The notes under the pieces: model-generated
What the model saw: the letters and a program-made list of their open reading frames with translations, nothing else
The model's database searches: none
What the model was told of the DNA's origin: nothing
Shown here: positions 8,442 through 17,865 of the stretch, piece after piece
How positions within the stretch are numbered: the stretch's first letter is position 1
How the letters are laid out: every line of letters starts with the position of its first letter
Translations under genes and position numbers: made by a program
Assembly (NCBI RefSeq): GCF_000519185.1
Contig: NZ_JAFA01000017.1
Location: forward strand, 108,162-172,161
Length of the DNA: 64,000 nucleotides
Direction of reading: 5' to 3'
From: Paraburkholderia nodosa DSM 21604
GTDB lineage: Bacteria; Pseudomonadota; Gammaproteobacteria; Burkholderiales; Burkholderiaceae

Positions 8442-8690
8442 CAGGATTCCAGATTGACATCGCGAATGGATTAATCGGTCGAAAGAGATCGCTGCATTCA
8501 CAACGTCATGGAATAGCCGCGCTGCCCTGATACAACCTGTTACATTGAGTCAAACGCACGTCCCTCAAGCCTCCCGCGCTCCTGTGGAAGACAACCGAAA
8601 GTAATCTTTCACGGCATTTTCTCATTCCGCGACTTATCTCCTCTAGGGCGCTTTCGCGCCCAATTCATAATTCATATCAAGAGGTGAAGA

Positions 8691-10373
8691 ATGAACGCGT
8701 TCGGAAAATGGTTTGGAGTCAGGGCAATCGTCAGTGCGAGCGTGCTGGCGTTTGCGAGCATGGCCGCGACAGCGCAGGATCAGGATGGCGATCACAACCA
8801 GCGATACACGCACGTTTTGCTGATCAGTGTGGACGGGATGCACGAGGCCGACCTGGAAAACTACATCAAGACACACCCGCAATCCACCTTCGCGAAGCTC
8901 GTCAAACACGGTGTCGAGTACACCCACGCATCGACATCCAGGCCTTCCGACTCGTATCCCGGCCTCCTCGCATTCGCAACCGGCGGCAGCCCGCTGAGCC
9001 ACGGCGTCTTCTATGACGACACCTACGACGCGACCCTGTACCCGCCGGGCAGCAATTGCACGGGCACGCCCGGCACGGAGGTGACCAACTTCGAAGCGCT
9101 CGACTGGGATCTCACCCAGCTCGACGGCGGATCGCCGCCCGCGGGAGCCACGTACGACCCGCGCAATCCGCACATCAATCCCGCGAAGCTCCCGCTGCGC
9201 AAGACGGCCGGCGGCGCCTGCGTGCAGGTCTGGCCGCATCTGTATCTCAAGAACGGCACGAACACGATCTTCGAGATCATTCATCAGGCCGGCATGCGCA
9301 CCGCGTGGTCGGACAAGCACCCGGCCTACGAGATCGTGAACGGGCCTTCGGGGCTGGGCCTCGACGAACTCTACGCGCCCGAGATCAACTCGACCTCTCT
9401 GCAAGCCAATGGCTTTCCGGGTGCGCCCGCGACCGACGACTGGACCGCCGACCCGATATATACCCAGGCTTATGACGGCTTCAAGGTCAAGGTCGTATTG
9501 AACTGGATTCATGGGCTCGATCAGACCGGGACGAAGCAGGTGGGCGTACCCGCGATCTTCGGCATGAACTTTCAGGCGGTGAGCGTCGGACAGAAGGTCA
9601 CGTCCGCGATGGAAGGCACGACCACGACGCGTGGCGGCTATCTCGATGCAGCCGGGACGCCGACACTGCCGCTCGAGCAGTCGCTCGACTTCGTCGATGC
9701 CTCGCTGGGCCAGATGTACGATGCGCTCAAAGCGGGCCATCTCCTGCATTCGACGCTGTTCATCGTCGGCGGTAAACACGGCCAGTCGCCGATCGACCTC
9801 AAGAAGCTTCACATGCTGAGCGGTTCGAAGAACGCGTATGCCACCGCCGATGTGAGCGATGTCGCCACCGTGCTCGGCAATGGCGGCGTGCCGGTTGCCC
9901 AGGAAACGGCCGACGACGTGTCGCTCATCTGGCTCAAGAACCACGGCGATACGGCAAAGGCGGTCTCGATCCTTGGCGCCGACGAGGCGAGCGGCAATTC
10001 CACTCACATCCAGACGCTCTACCACGACGCAGCGCTGAAGGCGATCTGGGGCGATCCTGCCCAGGGCCGTGTCCCCGATCTCATCATTCAGCCGATACCC
10101 GGGACGATCTACAGCAAGAGCGCGGCGAAGCTGGCCGAACACGGCGGACTCTACACGGACGATACGAACACGCTGCTGGTGGTCTCCAATCCGAAGCTGC
10201 AGAAGAATGTCGTCAATACGCCGGTGACCAACATGCAGGTGGCGCCGACCATCCTGAAGGTGCTCGGTCTCGACCCGCACAAGCTGGTAGCCGTTCAGCG
10301 TGAAGGCACCCAGGTCCTTCCGGGCCTGCAGACCACGGGGGACGACGACTCGGGCGGCAATTCACAGCAGTAG
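8691..10373 (+). CDS. Secreted alkaline-phosphatase-superfamily phosphodiesterase / nucleotide pyrophosphatase
   Basis: 560 residues with a strong ribosome site (AAGAGGTGAAGA). Residues 1-29 form a signal peptide ending AATAQ. The mature protein begins with the superfamily core: LLISVDGM (metal ligand Asp48), then RPSDSYPGLLAFATGG, where Ser88 sits at the NPP nucleophile position. Later motifs are VGGKHGQSPID and LAEHGGLYTDDTNTLLVVS, which supply the second metal site. In the animal NPP enzymes the KHG position is usually DHG, so the metal coordination or substrate may differ. It probably hydrolyses phosphodiester or phosphomonoester bonds in the periplasm or outside the cell. It is monocistronic between a 282-base leader and a hairpin. 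Confidence 0.82.
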   Translation: MNAFGKWFGVRAIVSASVLAFASMAATAQDQDGDHNQRYTHVLLISVDGMHEADLENYIKTHPQSTFAKLVKHGVEYTHASTSRPSDSYPGLLAFATGGSPLSHGVFYDDTYDATLYPPGSNCTGTPGTEVTNFEALDWDLTQLDGGSPPAGATYDPRNPHINPAKLPLRKTAGGACVQVWPHLYLKNGTNTIFEIIHQAGMRTAWSDKHPAYEIVNGPSGLGLDELYAPEINSTSLQANGFPGAPATDDWTADPIYTQAYDGFKVKVVLNWIHGLDQTGTKQVGVPAIFGMNFQAVSVGQKVTSAMEGTTTTRGGYLDAAGTPTLPLEQSLDFVDASLGQMYDALKAGHLLHSTLFIVGGKHGQSPIDLKKLHMLSGSKNAYATADVSDVATVLGNGGVPVAQETADDVSLIWLKNHGDTAKAVSILGADEASGNSTHIQTLYHDAALKAIWGDPAQGRVPDLIIQPIPGTIYSKSAAKLAEHGGLYTDDTNTLLVVSNPKLQKNVVNTPVTNMQVAPTILKVLGLDPHKLVAVQREGTQVLPGLQTTGDDDSGGNSQQ

Positions 10374-10383
10374 CCGCAGCGTG

Positions 10384-10418
10384 CGCCGACGGTCCCTTTT
10401 GGCTTGGGGCCGTCGGCG
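10384..10418. terminator. Hairpin between convergent phosphodiesterase and flavin oxidase genes
   Basis: CGCCGACGG and CCGTCGGCG pair perfectly and extend through TCCC/GGGG to a 13-bp stem with a 9-base loop. There is no T-tract on either side, so its role as a bidirectional terminator is probable rather than certain. Confidence 0.5.
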
Positions 10419-10451
10419 TGTCGTGAAGATGCGCGTCCGCCGCCGCAACGT

Positions 10452-12242
10452 TCACGACTGCACGGGTGTGAAGCCGTCGGGACTCCAGTCCTCGCTGCCC
10501 ACGCCGTGATGGACGTAAAAGAACCCTTCCGGATCGTAGCGATCCTTGATCGTTTTTAGCCGTGCGTAGTTGACGCCCCAAAACGCTTCGCGCCAATCGC
10601 TGCGAAAAAAATCGGTCTCCGAAATATAGGAGCCGCTTGCTGGCGATAGCGCCTTGAGAATGGTCGCGGCCTTGGCTATGTTCGCGGCGTTGCGATGTGC
10701 CTGCGCCATGTCAGGCGCGGGGATGGGCAGGCCCGGAAAGGGCGGCGGGCCGCCTGTGGCGACGATCATCAGACCGAAGGCGTCGGCGACTTTCGGATTG
10801 GTGGCACACTGGCGCGCCTGTTCGTTCACCTCCGGCGGCGCGCCCGCGAGTCCCTTGTTGAAATGCAGTTCGACGGCCTGAAACTGGGCCGCCGCCACGA
10901 AGGCGTCAACGAGCCGGCCGCGTTGCGCCGGTTCGAGAAGGGCCGCGGGCAGCCATTGCGACTCGTAGGCGTGCAGGAAGGCTGAAGCCTGTTCGCCATC
11001 GCCTTGCCACCAGCCATGGTTGTGCGCGGCGCCCGTGCGTGGGTCTGCCACGAGTCCCGGGTTGGCTTCGACGTCCCACCAGCGGCGCGCAGGGCCGGCG
11101 CCGACGCGAGGTCCCTCGGTGAGGGTGAAATCGCCCGGCGAGGCCCGCACCCAATCGATGAAGGACGCCCAGACCGACTTGACCTGATGGTCGTCGAGGC
11201 CATGGCACACCATCGCCACCTCGATCTCGTCGCTGTGAAAGATGAAGCGCTCGCCCCATGCAGGGTTGAACAGATGTTCTGCATAGTGATCGACCAGTCG
11301 CGCAGCGAGCCGCCGATAAGCCTCCGGCGATGAAGTCTTGACCTTGAACCTGGCCCAGCCGAAGCTCGCGGGCAGGTCATGGGTCTGTAGCGTGAGCCTC
11401 GTCACCACACCGAAACTGCCGCCGCCGCCCCCTTTGAGCGCCCAGAAAAGATCGGGCTCCTGGCATGCGTTGACCGTGCGGACAATGCCGTCGGCGGTGA
11501 CGATCTCCGCCTGGAGCAGACTCGCGGCTGCGAGTCCGTAGCGCTTCGAGTAGGAGCCGAAGCCGCCGCCCAGAACGAGGCCGGCAACGCCCACGGTCGT
11601 ACAGCCGCCGCCCTGGACGTAGCGTCCGGCCTGCGTCGTGACGGCGGTATAGACGTCGATCCACATGCAGCCTGCCTCCACCGTCACGGCCGGCTGTGGC
11701 GGCGTCGGGCAGCCGGCCGGCACGAACGCGTCATGGAGTTCGATGCGGTTCATCCCGCGCGTCCAGATCAGCAGGGAATCCGGCGCGTTCGAGCCGCCAA
11801 GGTAACTGTGGCCGCCGCCTTTCACCACGAGGCGCAAGTTGTGTTGGCGCACGAAATTGACGCCCGCGACAACGTCCGCGGTCGAGCGGGCCGCCACTGC
11901 GTAGGCGCTTGCGTGCGCCGTCCATGCATCGAGCCAGCCGGAGATCTGGGTGGCGCCAGGATCGTCGCCGAGCGCGAACGGATTGCGCGCTTCCTTGATT
12001 CTTGCCAGGCACGCTGGCGCGTGGGGCGCTTGTGCGCAGGTTTGCCAGATCGTGGTGGGTTGCAGCAAATTTCCGCCGACCGCCTGGCTCAACGCTTCCC
12101 ATTCCGAAGCTTTCGGCCACGCGGGATCGCTGGGCCGGATGCGGCCCGCACGAGCCGCAGCGGGCAGCGCGCCGGCGAAACTCGAGGTGGCGGTGAGGTA
12201 CGGCAAAGCGACAACCCCCTTTAGCAGGCAGCGTCGTTTCAT
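10452..12242 (-). CDS. Exported berberine-bridge-type FAD oxidase (bicovalent FAD)
   Basis: 596 residues, preceded by GAGGAGA. The N-terminus MKRRCLLKGVVALPYL looks like a Tat signal and is followed by an Ala-rich cleavage region near residue 31. The FAD-binding type 4 domain contains GGGHS with His145 and GGGCTTVG with Cys214. These are the two residues that carry the 8-alpha-histidyl, 6-S-cysteinyl bicovalent flavin in berberine-bridge and hexose oxidases. The C-terminal BBE motif is RLKTIKDRYDPEGFFYVHHG. The large insert between domains makes it longer than the usual 450-500 residues. It likely oxidises a sugar, lactone or alcohol with oxygen, and the substrate is unknown. Confidence 0.83.
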   Translation of the reverse strand: MKRRCLLKGVVALPYLTATSSFAGALPAAARAGRIRPSDPAWPKASEWEALSQAVGGNLLQPTTIWQTCAQAPHAPACLARIKEARNPFALGDDPGATQISGWLDAWTAHASAYAVAARSTADVVAGVNFVRQHNLRLVVKGGGHSYLGGSNAPDSLLIWTRGMNRIELHDAFVPAGCPTPPQPAVTVEAGCMWIDVYTAVTTQAGRYVQGGGCTTVGVAGLVLGGGFGSYSKRYGLAAASLLQAEIVTADGIVRTVNACQEPDLFWALKGGGGGSFGVVTRLTLQTHDLPASFGWARFKVKTSSPEAYRRLAARLVDHYAEHLFNPAWGERFIFHSDEIEVAMVCHGLDDHQVKSVWASFIDWVRASPGDFTLTEGPRVGAGPARRWWDVEANPGLVADPRTGAAHNHGWWQGDGEQASAFLHAYESQWLPAALLEPAQRGRLVDAFVAAAQFQAVELHFNKGLAGAPPEVNEQARQCATNPKVADAFGLMIVATGGPPPFPGLPIPAPDMAQAHRNAANIAKAATILKALSPASGSYISETDFFRSDWREAFWGVNYARLKTIKDRYDPEGFFYVHHGVGSEDWSPDGFTPVQS

Positions 12243-12656
12243 GACGGCTGTTCTCCTCGCGATGGGTGAACCGGAATGGGCAAGCTGGGTAAAACGATTA
12301 GCTCTCCCAAATGTGATGCAATGCTGCCCGCGCGCGTGGGCGGGCGCGCAGGCATCCGGGGGCCGCCTTCGCCTCGCCTGGCAGTGGTTGCGTGTCCGGG
12401 AAACGGTCCTCGGCTGACGACATCGGGTGCTTGCGCCTCCAGTGTCCGCGATTGCTTACGGCCCTGCCTCCACGGGGAGCGCAGAGGGGTCGGGGGTGCT
12501 TTTCATGATATCAGCAATGCTGCGTGCCTCAGGGGTACGCAGCATGTCGCGGGTCGAGGCGCCTTTTTTTTGCGTCTCGCTGTCGTCCTGGATCGGTCCC
12601 GACGTGCCGTTATTGTTGGTCAGAGTTGAAGTCGGCGCCGTTGCAATCCCGACGAT
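12243..12656. other. Intergenic region with a hairpin, no gene seen
   Basis: 414 bases between two minus-strand genes. It should hold the flavin oxidase promoter near 12243-12350 and the terminator of the polysaccharide operon near 12600-12656. I found no convincing sequence for either. The only structure seen is a 9-bp hairpin at 12517-12545 (ATGCTGCGT with ACGCAGCAT, 11-base loop). The short open frames here lack ribosome sites. Confidence 0.5.
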
Positions 12657-14039
12657 CTAGGCGTCCCGTTTCGCGTCGTTCGCCGCGGTGCGTCCCGGCA
12701 CGCGCCCGAGCACCCATCGCCCAAGCAGCGCAAGTGGCAATACGCCCAGCAGCCGGTGCGCCGCCCACGCCGCGAGCGCGCCGTTCACGGCAATGGCCAG
12801 CGATGCCGCCGCCGCCGCGCCGACGCTGCCGCCAGGCGGCGAGAGCACGGCGAGGCCCACGAGCAGCATGGCGACCGAGTAGAGGTTGATTCGGTACAGC
12901 ACGGCAGTGTGCGCGGTCATGCCCAGCAGTTCGGGCATGGCCGTAAAGCATGCCGCGGCGATCTGGCCGAGCGCGAGCACGCGCAGCGCGGCCGCGCCGC
13001 CGCCGAAGCCCGGCCCGAACAAGCGCAGCAGGTGTTCGGGAAAGAGCAGCATGCACAGCGCGGCGGGCAACGCGAGGCACAGCACGAGGCCCGCCGCCTG
13101 GGCCGCGCTTTTGTCGAGCCCGTGCTGGTCGTTGCGCGCGAAAAGGCTCGCGAACTTCGGCGCGGCCATGCCGGTCACGCCGCTGATCAGCAGATTGATG
13201 ACGAGCGCGAGCCGCCATGCCAGCGCGAAGAGCCCGGTCTCGCGTGACGAGGCGACGATGCCGAGCACGATGGCGGGCGCCGAGGTGATCAGGAGCTTCG
13301 TGAATTCCAGTGTGAAGAGCGGCAAACCCGACTTGAGCAAGCGCGGCGGTTCGGCTCGCGCTTGTGCACCGGCGGTCACGCCGGCAAGAAAACGCTTGAG
13401 CAGAAACGCGCCGGTCAGCGCGGTGAGCGTGAAGCTGGCGGCGATCAGCATGAGCGTGCTGGCGACGCTCATGCCGCGCGTCATGCCGAGCGGGATGGCG
13501 ACGGCGCAGAAGATCGCGGGCCAGAGCCAGGAATAGATCATCTGGCTGCAGCCCACGCGCTGGAGTCCGGCAAGCGCCCCCGCCATTGCCGCACCGAGAT
13601 TTTGCGGGATGAACGAGAGCGCGCCGAGCGCGAGCGGCCAGGCGAGTTCGGGCTTCTTCAGCACGTCGTGCGCGAAGGCGAACGCGCCCGCGCCAAGCGC
13701 AATCGACATGGCCGTGGAGGCGAGCAGCACCAGCCACAGCGCGCGGCGGATGGCCGGCCGCACGGCGCGCGCCTCGCCCGCCGCGAGGTCCATCGCGATC
13801 TGCCGCGTGAGCGCCTGGTCGATGCCGAGACGCCCGAAGCCCGCGAGCGCCACCATTGTGCTGAACACGATATAAAAGTCGCCCGTCTGCACCACGCCCA
13901 GCATGGCGGCGATCAGCAAATGGAAACCGTAGCGGCTCGGCAGGTCGAGCAGGCGCACGCCGAGGCTCACGAGCGAGCCCCGGATCATCGAGCCGTCGTT
14001 CTGGCGCGCGGGCATTTGCGCTTCGCGTGCTTCAGTCAT
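12657..14039 (-). CDS. Wzx-like polysaccharide flippase (MATE/MVF-type membrane protein)
   Basis: 460 residues with about twelve to fourteen membrane helices from residue 20 to 450. Features typical of polysaccharide lipid-carrier flippases include the early GDFYIVFSTMVALAGFGRLGIDQALTR loop region and scattered Arg/Lys in the membrane core. It would move lipid-linked repeat units across the inner membrane. It is the last gene of the minus-strand export operon and overlaps the GH44 gene by 8 bases. The start at 14039 could instead be the ATG eight codons later. Confidence 0.82.
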   Translation of the reverse strand: MTEAREAQMPARQNDGSMIRGSLVSLGVRLLDLPSRYGFHLLIAAMLGVVQTGDFYIVFSTMVALAGFGRLGIDQALTRQIAMDLAAGEARAVRPAIRRALWLVLLASTAMSIALGAGAFAFAHDVLKKPELAWPLALGALSFIPQNLGAAMAGALAGLQRVGCSQMIYSWLWPAIFCAVAIPLGMTRGMSVASTLMLIAASFTLTALTGAFLLKRFLAGVTAGAQARAEPPRLLKSGLPLFTLEFTKLLITSAPAIVLGIVASSRETGLFALAWRLALVINLLISGVTGMAAPKFASLFARNDQHGLDKSAAQAAGLVLCLALPAALCMLLFPEHLLRLFGPGFGGGAAALRVLALGQIAAACFTAMPELLGMTAHTAVLYRINLYSVAMLLVGLAVLSPPGGSVGAAAAASLAIAVNGALAAWAAHRLLGVLPLALLGRWVLGRVPGRTAANDAKRDA

Positions 14040-15708
14040 GCTGTGCCTGGGCGCCGCGCAGTACGAACAGCGTCACGCTCTGCGCGGGCAGGCTCGCGCG
14101 CAGCGTGCTGTCCTGGTAGCGCGCGTCGGGCATGCGAAACAGCTGGTTGTTCGCGAGCCGCCAGGTTTCGGCCACGCCGCTGGCCGCGAAATGATCGAGC
14201 GTGATGGCGGCGTCGGCGGGGCGGTCCAGCTGCTTGTTGATGACCACGAGCGTCAGCGCGTGGTCGCGTTCGCGCAAGGCGGCGAACGCGGAAACGGTGT
14301 CCGGGTCGGGCGCGCTCGCGGCAACGCTGGTCGCGCCGAACGCCGCGCCGTTGCCGTCGTAGTTGCGGTAGAGCCTGAATGCCTTGTACACCGGCATCGA
14401 AGGATCGAGCGTGCCCCAGCGCGTGGCGATGTCCAGCCCCTCGCGGCCGAAAATGCCGAGCACGTCGGCCTGGGCCGTCGCGCCGTTCATCAGCGTGTCG
14501 CCGCCCCAGTTGTATTCCGTGATGCCGATGGGCGTGCCCGGGTAGTAGTACGTATCGACCCAGCGGCGCATCAGCGGGATCAGCGCCACGACGCTGTTGA
14601 TCCACGTGGGGTCTTTGTAGTTCGGGTCCCACAGGTCGCGCGTGGAGCGGTTGCGCATGAGCGCGACGGCCTGCGAGTTCGTCACGCCAGCTTCGGCATA
14701 TTCGCCGCCCTGCGGGTAGAAGTGCAGGCTGAACACGTCGACCGGATGGCCCGCCGCTTTCCATTGCGTGAGGAGCCACGGCACGTACGGCATGCCCTGG
14801 GTTTCGCCTGTGCGGTCGGGCGTGTGATCGAGGCCGTGGTCCGCGGCGTACTGCTGGTCGAAGCCGCTGTAGAAATAGCCCTGCCAGCCCCATTCTTCCG
14901 GGGCGACGATCTGCGCGTGCGGGTCCGCCGCCTTCACGGCGCGCGAATAGGCGATCACCTTGCTGGCGATTTCGCTCGCATGCGCGCCCGTGGGATGCAC
15001 GTCGCGGTGAATCAGCTGCCAAAGGCTCGGCTCGTTGTCGAGCGCGTAGTAACGCACGCCGCCGCCACTTGCGCCGCCGAATTGCTTGACCAGATCCGCG
15101 ACGCGCGCCTGCTCGTTTTGCGGGTCGTCGGGCGTCGAGGCGTCGTTCGCGTCGTTGCCGGCGATCGGCTTGTCGCCGGGCGCCAGGCCGTTGCCGGCGT
15201 CGGCGTGGCCGTTCACGTCGTGATTCGGCTGCGCGCCGTATTTGGCGATCGAGAAGCTCGCGAGCGTCTCGCGCGCCGGCCCGAGTTTCGCCACCCGGCC
15301 GAGCATCGGAATGGTCACGATGGGCGTGGCGGCCGCCGCCTGGGTGAGCGCGACGAAGCGCTCGCCGAACTGGTCGTTGATATCGGCGGGATTGACGGCG
15401 AGGCTCTCGAAATACCAGTCCTTGCCCGCGTTGCGTGCGTCGATGCGCCAGTTATAGGCCGAGGCGCTGTTGCCGCCGGAGCGGTTGACCGGCGCGCGCA
15501 GGTCTTGCAGGACGGCCGTCGTGCCGAAGTTGATGCCGTAAATCAGCGGGCTGATGGGGTGCCGGCCGGCGGCGGCGTCCACCGAGATGGCCACCGGCAA
15601 GGGCGTGCCCGAGGTCGCGTCGGTGCAGGCCGCCGCGCCCGACATGAGCAGCGCGCCGACCAGCAGCGTATGCAGATTGGGGCGCTTGATGCGCTTAAAG
15701 CGAGGCAT
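14032..15708 (-). CDS. Glycoside hydrolase family 44 protein, lipoprotein-like, in the polysaccharide operon
   Basis: 558 residues from ATG 15708, overlapping the end of the polymerase gene by 14 bases. The N-terminus is a hydrophobic signal ending MSGAAAC, so Cys28 may be lipidated, although the lipobox is not ideal. The body matches GH44 (endoglucanase/xyloglucanase clan): ISPLIYGINFG at about 52-62, RSGGNSASAYNWRID at about 76-90, the acid/base motif YALDNEPSLW (Glu226) and the nucleophile motif ITEYNWGG (Glu398). Both catalytic acids are present, so it should be active on a beta-1,4 glycan. Inside an export operon it may trim or release the polymer made here. Confidence 0.85.
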   Translation of the reverse strand: MPRFKRIKRPNLHTLLVGALLMSGAAACTDATSGTPLPVAISVDAAAGRHPISPLIYGINFGTTAVLQDLRAPVNRSGGNSASAYNWRIDARNAGKDWYFESLAVNPADINDQFGERFVALTQAAAATPIVTIPMLGRVAKLGPARETLASFSIAKYGAQPNHDVNGHADAGNGLAPGDKPIAGNDANDASTPDDPQNEQARVADLVKQFGGASGGGVRYYALDNEPSLWQLIHRDVHPTGAHASEIASKVIAYSRAVKAADPHAQIVAPEEWGWQGYFYSGFDQQYAADHGLDHTPDRTGETQGMPYVPWLLTQWKAAGHPVDVFSLHFYPQGGEYAEAGVTNSQAVALMRNRSTRDLWDPNYKDPTWINSVVALIPLMRRWVDTYYYPGTPIGITEYNWGGDTLMNGATAQADVLGIFGREGLDIATRWGTLDPSMPVYKAFRLYRNYDGNGAAFGATSVAASAPDPDTVSAFAALRERDHALTLVVINKQLDRPADAAITLDHFAASGVAETWRLANNQLFRMPDARYQDSTLRASLPAQSVTLFVLRGAQAQHD

Positions 15709-16981
15709 GGTGAACCTGCAGATCGGCATGGTCGTCGTGTTCGCTGTCCAGCTCGCCCACGCGCCAGACGTACGCGAAGATTGCGAGAATGACCGCGGTC
15801 TCGCCCGGCGTGAGGGTAGGCGGGTAGAAGAATGAAATGAGCAGGACGTAGACGAGATAGTCGAACAGCGCGCCGAGAAAATCGTCATCGACCTTCTTGC
15901 GCAGGCGCCGGTAGAACACGATGCCGCGCAGCTGGAAGAACAGGATGATGAGCGCGCCGATCAGGCCGTACTCGAACACGATGCCGAGCCACGTAATGTC
16001 GGCGAGGAAGAAGAAGTGGTGAAAGTAGTCGATCAGGTTGTCCTTGCTGGTCGAGCTGATCGTGCCCACCCCGAAGAGCCAGCGCATCGGTTCGCTGCCG
16101 AGGAACTTCGTGGCGAGCAGGATGGTGATGCGGCGCGTGTCGAAGCCCGTGCTCGCGTCGGTGCTGAAGGTCGTGGCGAGGTAGCCCGCCGAGAACATGG
16201 CGGCGAGCGCGACGGGCGCGGCGAGCAGCAGCAGAACGCGCGTGCGCATGCGCGACCAGGCAAAGGTGTTGATGACGAGCACGCCCATGATGCCGATGAC
16301 CATGGCGCGCGTCTTGACGATCAGCAGCGTGACCGCGAACGCGACGACCACGCCGAACAGATAGCCCGCATGCTTTTCGAAAAAGGCGCGCCGGTAGCAG
16401 AAGAACAGCAGGATGAGCGGGAAATACATCGACATGCGGATGCGATGGCCGCGGCTGTCGCTGCTGAAAAAGGGCGACTGGCCGATCACATACGACTCCT
16501 GGTACCAGTCGGAGGGCACCACGGCCCAGAGCACGATCAGCACCGCGAGAATGACGACGCCCAGCACCACGAAACCGCGCTCCAGCTCGCCGAGCGTGGG
16601 CTTGAGCGTGAGGAGCAGCGCGAGAAACGAGAAGAAGTACAGGACGGGCAGCAGTTTCACCTGCGCCGTGATGCTCGTGAAAAAACCCTCGTGGAAATAG
16701 AACACGGCGGCGAAGCTCGGCACCAGCAAGAGCCACGCGAAGCTGATGAGGATTTGCCGCGTCATGGGAAAACGCGGTTCGCCGCCCAGACGCAGCACGC
16801 CGGGCAGCGAAATGACCGGCAGCGCTTTCGAGAGCGCCCAGAGCGGCACGAGCGTGCTCAGGTAGTGGAAGGTCTGCCCAAAGAGCGGCAAGAGCGCGAG
16901 CAGCCACCACGTGACCCGCCACCTGGCGGGCTCGCTCGAAAAGACCGGGGCAAGCCCGGTGGTCGTGGTGGCGGTTTCCAT
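15695..16981 (-). CDS. Wzy-like O-antigen/exopolysaccharide polymerase or ligase
   Basis: 428 residues from ATG 16981. A GTG at 17017 is an alternative, and neither start has a clear ribosome site. There are about eleven to twelve membrane helices and one large periplasmic loop in the second half (about residues 255-330, TTFSTDASTGFDTRRITILL...). This is the organisation of Wzy polymerases and WaaL-type ligases, both of which bear a loop Arg, and family assignment is by topology. It would join repeat units on the periplasmic face. It sits between the Wza-like and GH44 genes in a tight operon. Confidence 0.78.
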   Translation of the reverse strand: METATTTTGLAPVFSSEPARWRVTWWLLALLPLFGQTFHYLSTLVPLWALSKALPVISLPGVLRLGGEPRFPMTRQILISFAWLLLVPSFAAVFYFHEGFFTSITAQVKLLPVLYFFSFLALLLTLKPTLGELERGFVVLGVVILAVLIVLWAVVPSDWYQESYVIGQSPFFSSDSRGHRIRMSMYFPLILLFFCYRRAFFEKHAGYLFGVVVAFAVTLLIVKTRAMVIGIMGVLVINTFAWSRMRTRVLLLLAAPVALAAMFSAGYLATTFSTDASTGFDTRRITILLATKFLGSEPMRWLFGVGTISSTSKDNLIDYFHHFFFLADITWLGIVFEYGLIGALIILFFQLRGIVFYRRLRKKVDDDFLGALFDYLVYVLLISFFYPPTLTPGETAVILAIFAYVWRVGELDSEHDDHADLQVHHASL

Positions 16982-17044
16982 TGCAGTTGATTCGTTTGCC
17001 CGGTCGTGGAAAACCACCGGGCGGTCGAGGCTCGCTGAGCAGGC

Positions 17045-17764
17045 TTAGTAAGTCGCGGGGTTGTTCGAGATCGTGTAGTCGAAGCCCCGCTGGAACGGAA
17101 TGACCTTGTCGATGTACTGATCGACCCACTGGTCGACTTCGGCGATCGAGGACTTCGGCACGAAGATCGTGTCGGTGGCCTGCAGGATGACGTCCTGCGT
17201 TGGGTCGCCGCGATGCGTGAGCGCGTCGATATCGATCGTGCGCAGCATCGGGCGGCCATCGGGGCTGCGGCGAATCAGGACGACTTCGTTGGTGCGCGCC
17301 GTGTCGAGCAAGCCCTGCGCGGCGGCGATGGCCTGCAGCACGCTCATGCCCGTGTGCAGCGCGATTTCGCCGGGGCGCGCGACCTGGCCGGCCACATAGA
17401 TTTTGGCGGCCGACTGCACGATGGAGACCGAAGCGTGCGCGTTCTTCGCCATGCCGTTGGCGGCGAGCGCCTTGTTGATGGCGTCGCCGAGCTGGGCGAC
17501 CGAGAGGCCCGCCGCCGGGATCGTGCCCGCGAACGGCATCGTCAGGCCGCCGTCCGGCGCGACCGAACCGCGAAAGTTCAGCTCGGCATTGAAGGGCATG
17601 ACGACCGAAAGGTCGTCGCCGGGTTCGATGCGATAGACGCCGGGCGTGGCTTGCGACCACGCGGCGAACTGCGCGCGCTGCTGGAATTGCGGTTCCACCC
17701 AGGTCTGGGTGCAGGCGGTAAGCGTCAGCAGCCCGAGGACGCAGGCTGGTCGGAGTATGTTCAT
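17045..17764 (-). CDS. Wza-like polysaccharide export lipoprotein
   Basis: 239 residues from ATG 17764. The signal peptide ends in the lipobox LTAC, giving a lipidated Cys18. A polysaccharide export domain (YRIEPGDDLSVVMPFNAELN..., GLTMPFAGTIPAAGLSV) and a SLBB-like domain (IYVAGQVARPGEIALHTGMS...) follow. The C-terminal helix that crosses the outer membrane in Wza is plausible at about 195-239. It is first in the operon for Wzy-like, GH44 and Wzx-like proteins and divergent from the co-polymerase across 190 bases holding two inverted repeats. Confidence 0.88.
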   Translation of the reverse strand: MNILRPACVLGLLTLTACTQTWVEPQFQQRAQFAAWSQATPGVYRIEPGDDLSVVMPFNAELNFRGSVAPDGGLTMPFAGTIPAAGLSVAQLGDAINKALAANGMAKNAHASVSIVQSAAKIYVAGQVARPGEIALHTGMSVLQAIAAAQGLLDTARTNEVVLIRRSPDGRPMLRTIDIDALTHRGDPTQDVILQATDTIFVPKSSIAEVDQWVDQYIDKVIPFQRGFDYTISNNPATY

Positions 17765-17813
17765 CGGGCGCGTGGGTGAAGCGGTGGCTTGCGGTTCCTG
17801 ATCTCTTGTCAAG

Positions 17814-17834
17814 TAACGGCAGGAATTGCCGTTA
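17814..17834. promoter_or_regulatory. Inverted repeat TAACGGCA-N5-TGCCGTTA in the divergent polysaccharide promoter
   Basis: Two perfect 8-base arms with a 5-base spacer lie midway between the Wza-like and Wzc-like start codons. Its symmetry and position suggest an operator for both transcripts, although the binding protein is unknown. Confidence 0.55.
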
Positions 17835-17865
17835 ATGAAGGGTGGAACTCACACGATTTTTTCGC

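Noticed and set aside
8454..8459. TTGACA upstream of the phosphodiesterase as a -35 element
   Set aside because: The bases 16-18 downstream (around 8476-8482) do not resemble a -10 element.
12427..12660. A 77-residue open frame in the gap between the flavin oxidase and the flippase
   Set aside because: No ribosome site, no recognisable family and the end overlaps the flippase stop; not supported as a gene.
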